Source: Mediterranea massiliensis
GTDB taxonomy: Bacteria > Bacteroidota > Bacteroidia > Bacteroidales > Bacteroidaceae
Direction of reading: 5' to 3'
DNA length: 64,000 nucleotides
NCBI RefSeq assembly: GCF_900128475.1
Contig: NZ_LT635837.1
Location: 355,615 to 419,614 of the forward strand
Of this stretch, positions 61,935 through 64,000 are shown piece by piece. The notes under the pieces are model-generated. The model ran no database searches. It was not told the origin of the DNA and saw only the letters and a list, made by a program, of their open reading frames with translations. How positions within the stretch are numbered: the stretch's first letter is position 1; every line of letters starts with the position of its first letter. A program made the position numbers and the translations under genes.

Positions 61935-63101
61935 TCAATACACCTCTACCTTGGCTGCCAAAGCCTTTGTCTTGTCGCGCAACGCATCGAGATCACTACC
62001 CAGCGGTGCATAGCAAAGTACCACACCCATACGGCGGTTGATGCGCGTAGTGGGCTTGCCGAAAATGCGCAGATACGTATCTTCCGCCTTTGTCACTTCC
62101 TCCATGCCACGGTAGTTGGGACGTTCCTGACTGGCTATGGGCGACAGGATAACTGCACTGGCTCCCATCCGCTCCAATTTGATGTTCGGAATAGGCAATC
62201 CCAAAACAGCACGCAGATGCAGTTCAAATTCGTTCAGATTCTGGGTACCAGCCAAGGTCACCATACCCGTATCGTGCGGACGGGGAGAAAGTTCGGAGAA
62301 ATAGACACCGTTCTCATGGCTCAGGAAGAATTCCACTCCCCACAGACCGGCACCTGTCAGGGCACGGGTTACTTTCTCTGCCATCTCCTGCGCTTCCTTC
62401 AGATGGGCAGGATCAATGTGGGCAGGCTGGAAGCTCTCCCGATAGTCACCACCTTTCTGCACGTGACCGATGGGCGGGCAGAACAGCGTAGGCCCGTTCT
62501 TCTGAGTGACCGTAAGCAAGGTAATCTCACTGTCGAATTTGATGAACTCTTCGATAATCAGTTCCTTGATGTCACCTCGACTTCCGTTGCAACCATATTC
62601 CCAAGCATGTTCCAGTTCATCGGCACTCTTCACCAACGACTGTCCTTTCCCCGAGGATGACATCAGTGGCTTCACAACGCAGGGGAAACCTATCTTAGCA
62701 GCTGCTTCCTTCAGTTCATCGAGCGACTTCGCATAGAAGTATTTCGCCGTTTTCAGCCCAAGTTCCTTGGCTGCTAAGTCACGGATAGCCTTACGGTTCA
62801 TGGTAAAGTTCACCGCACGCGCACTGGGCACCACCTGAATGCCTTCCTTTTCGAAATCGTAAAGGCGTTCGGTACGGATAGCCTCAATTTCGGGAACGAT
62901 AATGTCCGGCTGATGCTTGCGCACAACGCGTTCCAGAGCATCGCCATCGAGCATGCTGAATACTTCACACTCATCTGCCACCTGCATCGCAGGAGCTCCC
63001 GCATACGAATCGCAGGCAATGATATACTGTCCCTTGCGCTGGGCAGCAATCACAAATTCCTTGCCCAACTCACCGGAACCCAATAACAAAATTTTCTTCA
63101 T
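61935..63101 (-). CDS. purT: Formate-dependent phosphoribosylglycinamide formyltransferase
   Basis: A 388-residue ATP-grasp enzyme making N-formyl-GAR from formate, ATP and GAR. The N-terminal [17 protein letters not shown] lies near residue 5, [25 protein letters not shown] (ATP-grasp metal site) near 257, and the C-terminal strand [11 protein letters not shown] near 360. The length matches E. coli PurT (392). It uses formate rather than formyl-THF. Downstream, the element at 61725-61909 provides a terminator-like hairpin; upstream lies the terminator of the DUF4301 gene. Confidence 0.96.
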   Translation of the reverse strand: MKKILLLGSGELGKEFVIAAQRKGQYIIACDSYAGAPAMQVADECEVFSMLDGDALERVVRKHQPDIIVPEIEAIRTERLYDFEKEGIQVVPSARAVNFTMNRKAIRDLAAKELGLKTAKYFYAKSLDELKEAAAKIGFPCVVKPLMSSSGKGQSLVKSADELEHAWEYGCNGSRGDIKELIIEEFIKFDSEITLLTVTQKNGPTLFCPPIGHVQKGGDYRESFQPAHIDPAHLKEAQEMAEKVTRALTGAGLWGVEFFLSHENGVYFSELSPRPHDTGMVTLAGTQNLNEFELHLRAVLGLPIPNIKLERMGASAVILSPIASQERPNYRGMEEVTKAEDTYLRIFGKPTTRINRRMGVVLCYAPLGSDLDALRDKTKALAAKVEVY

Positions 63102-63147
63102 CGTACTATCTGTCTATTATAAAATGTATATATTCCAATAAAAGAAG

Positions 63148-63187
63148 AAGACCTTTCCAACAAGAATCATCTTGTTGGAAAGGTCTT
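63148..63187 (-). terminator. Terminator after the DUF4301 gene
   Basis: AAGACCTTTCCAACAAG (63148-63164) pairs with CTTGTTGGAAAGGTCTT (63171-63187), a perfect 17-bp stem with a 6-base loop. On the minus strand it is followed by CTTCTTTTATTGG. Confidence 0.9.
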
Positions 63188-63199
63188 CCAAAAAGTTTA

Positions 63200-64000
63200 T
63201 TACTGATGCTGTGCTCTCAACAAATCGTTGACTGTCTTCACGGGATTGAACGTACTCAAAGGTACTTCTACAAAGACAGTATTCCAATCGCTCATCGCTC
63301 CGTTCCACAGCCCTGGCAATTCGAGTGCCTTCAGATCCTTGCCATTTTTCGATTTATAGGAAATGAATCCTGTCGCCTTGTCGACGTACTTCACCAGGTC
63401 AAACTTATGACCTTTATAGTCGCGCACAGCGCACACCAGATCTACCGGATTGAAGTGAGTCCCCTTCTCGAACATTTCCTTCTTGGCCGGATCTTTCATA
63501 TCTATCTGAGAGCTTTCCAAAATTTGCAAAGAAATGGTACCGTCACTGTTATAAGCCAGAAACGGACCACCGCCAGGCTCGCCTACATTCTTCACCATAC
63601 CACAGACACGCATCGGGCGGTTCAGCTTTTTCTTCAAGTAAATGGCCAGTTCGGAGTCTTCGAGATTCTTCACTTCCGGATTCTTGCAATGCAGGTTCTT
63701 CTGCAAGAACTGAAGAATCTCAAGCACCTGGTCGTGGGTGTATTTCCCGCTGTCCAGCAATTGCAGATAGCTGAATGTCTTCTGCTGTAAAGCCACCAGC
63801 ACACCGGCAATCAATTTCTTGTAAAGAACGGTGTCCCCCTTCATCTTGTCGGGTACCACATTGTCGATGTTCTTGATAAAGATGATGTCAGCATCCAAGT
63901 CATTCAAGTTCTCAATCAAGGCGCCATGACCTCCCGGACGGAAAAGCAGTTTTCCATTGTCACGGAAAGGTTTGTTTTCCATATCCGCAGCGATTGTATC
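63200..64000 (-). CDS. DUF4301 family protein (partial, N-terminus outside the window)
   Basis: The frame is open to the window edge (267 codons visible), so the gene starts beyond base 64000; the ATG at 63982 is internal. The segments LLFRPGGHGALIENLNDLDADIIFIKNIDNVVPD, VCGMVKNVGEPGGGPFLA and the end PVKTVNDLL fit the DUF4301 family of Bacteroidetes. RPGGHGAL suggests a nucleotidyltransferase-like or sugar-phosphate binding fold, but function is unknown. A strong terminator follows at 63148-63187. Confidence 0.85.
   Translation of the reverse strand, partial: DTIAADMENKPFRDNGKLLFRPGGHGALIENLNDLDADIIFIKNIDNVVPDKMKGDTVLYKKLIAGVLVALQQKTFSYLQLLDSGKYTHDQVLEILQFLQKNLHCKNPEVKNLEDSELAIYLKKKLNRPMRVCGMVKNVGEPGGGPFLAYNSDGTISLQILESSQIDMKDPAKKEMFEKGTHFNPVDLVCAVRDYKGHKFDLVKYVDKATGFISYKSKNGKDLKALELPGLWNGAMSDWNTVFVEVPLSTFNPVKTVNDLLRAQHQ

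Overview
The window reads as chromosomal DNA of a gut Bacteroidales species (Bacteroides/Phocaeicola type). The reasons are the many promoters of the Bacteroidetes form (TTTG or TTG, about 19-20 bp, then TAnnTTTG), SusB-type GH97, TonB-dependent receptors, many lipoproteins with an S/A-x-C lipobox, a long-tailed ribosomal protein S16, a cysteine-free L31, the NagB/PIG-L fusion and DUF4301/DUF5107 proteins. Coding density is ordinary. I see no rRNA, tRNA, phage, plasmid, integrase, full-length IS or CRISPR array.

Layout. 0-3.2 kb: tail of an aldo/keto reductase, a DUF1893 protein, a TonB-dependent receptor and a NudC-type Nudix hydrolase on the plus strand. 3.4-8.7 kb: phosphohexomutase, then a secreted M23 peptidase and C69 dipeptidase, on the minus strand. 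9-12.4 kb: two unknown lipoproteins, one with three internal repeats. 12.6-15.7 kb: alanine dehydrogenase, an HdeD-like membrane protein and asparaginase. 16.2-22.1 kb: a divergent hexuronate locus (eda-kdgK against lacI-uxaA-nhaC), which converts altronate to KDG, KDPG, then pyruvate and glyceraldehyde 3-phosphate. 22.2-31.8 kb: rpsP, a TlpA-like lipoprotein, anaerobic ribonucleotide reductase nrdDG, a ThrE exporter, class II aldolase, a secreted EEP-family nuclease or phosphatase, and rpmE2. 31.9-38.2 kb: gcvT, pepT, a degenerate PurF paralogue and GH97. 38.4-42.2 kb: crcB, nagA and a NagB/PIG-L fusion. 42.2-51 kb: AraC regulator, sugar porter, DUF5107/TPR protein and GH2 enzyme, a sugar-use locus. 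51.1-55.1 kb: two small proteins, YgiQ and a GH28 pectinase whose products would feed the hexuronate pathway. 55.2-59 kb: cobalamin riboswitch, BtuB-like receptor and exported CbiK. 59.1-64 kb: dnaB, ispE, a small transposon-like element, purT and a DUF4301 protein cut by the window end.

The most unusual signal lies between the genes. Six intergenic regions carry short tandem arrays whose cores differ from place to place but whose period is 22 bp in all six (3243-3395, 23019-23106, 31824-31933, 38295-38360, 44707-44816, 55245-55332). Two of them share a core, and most of the cores are palindromic. I know of no described family that explains them. Other points of interest are a duplicated 60-bp element that supplies a promoter, an orphan minus-strand promoter followed at once by a GNRA-capped hairpin (a candidate small RNA), a PurF paralogue that has lost its glutaminase residues, and a NagB domain that has lost three of four catalytic residues while fused to an intact PIG-L domain.
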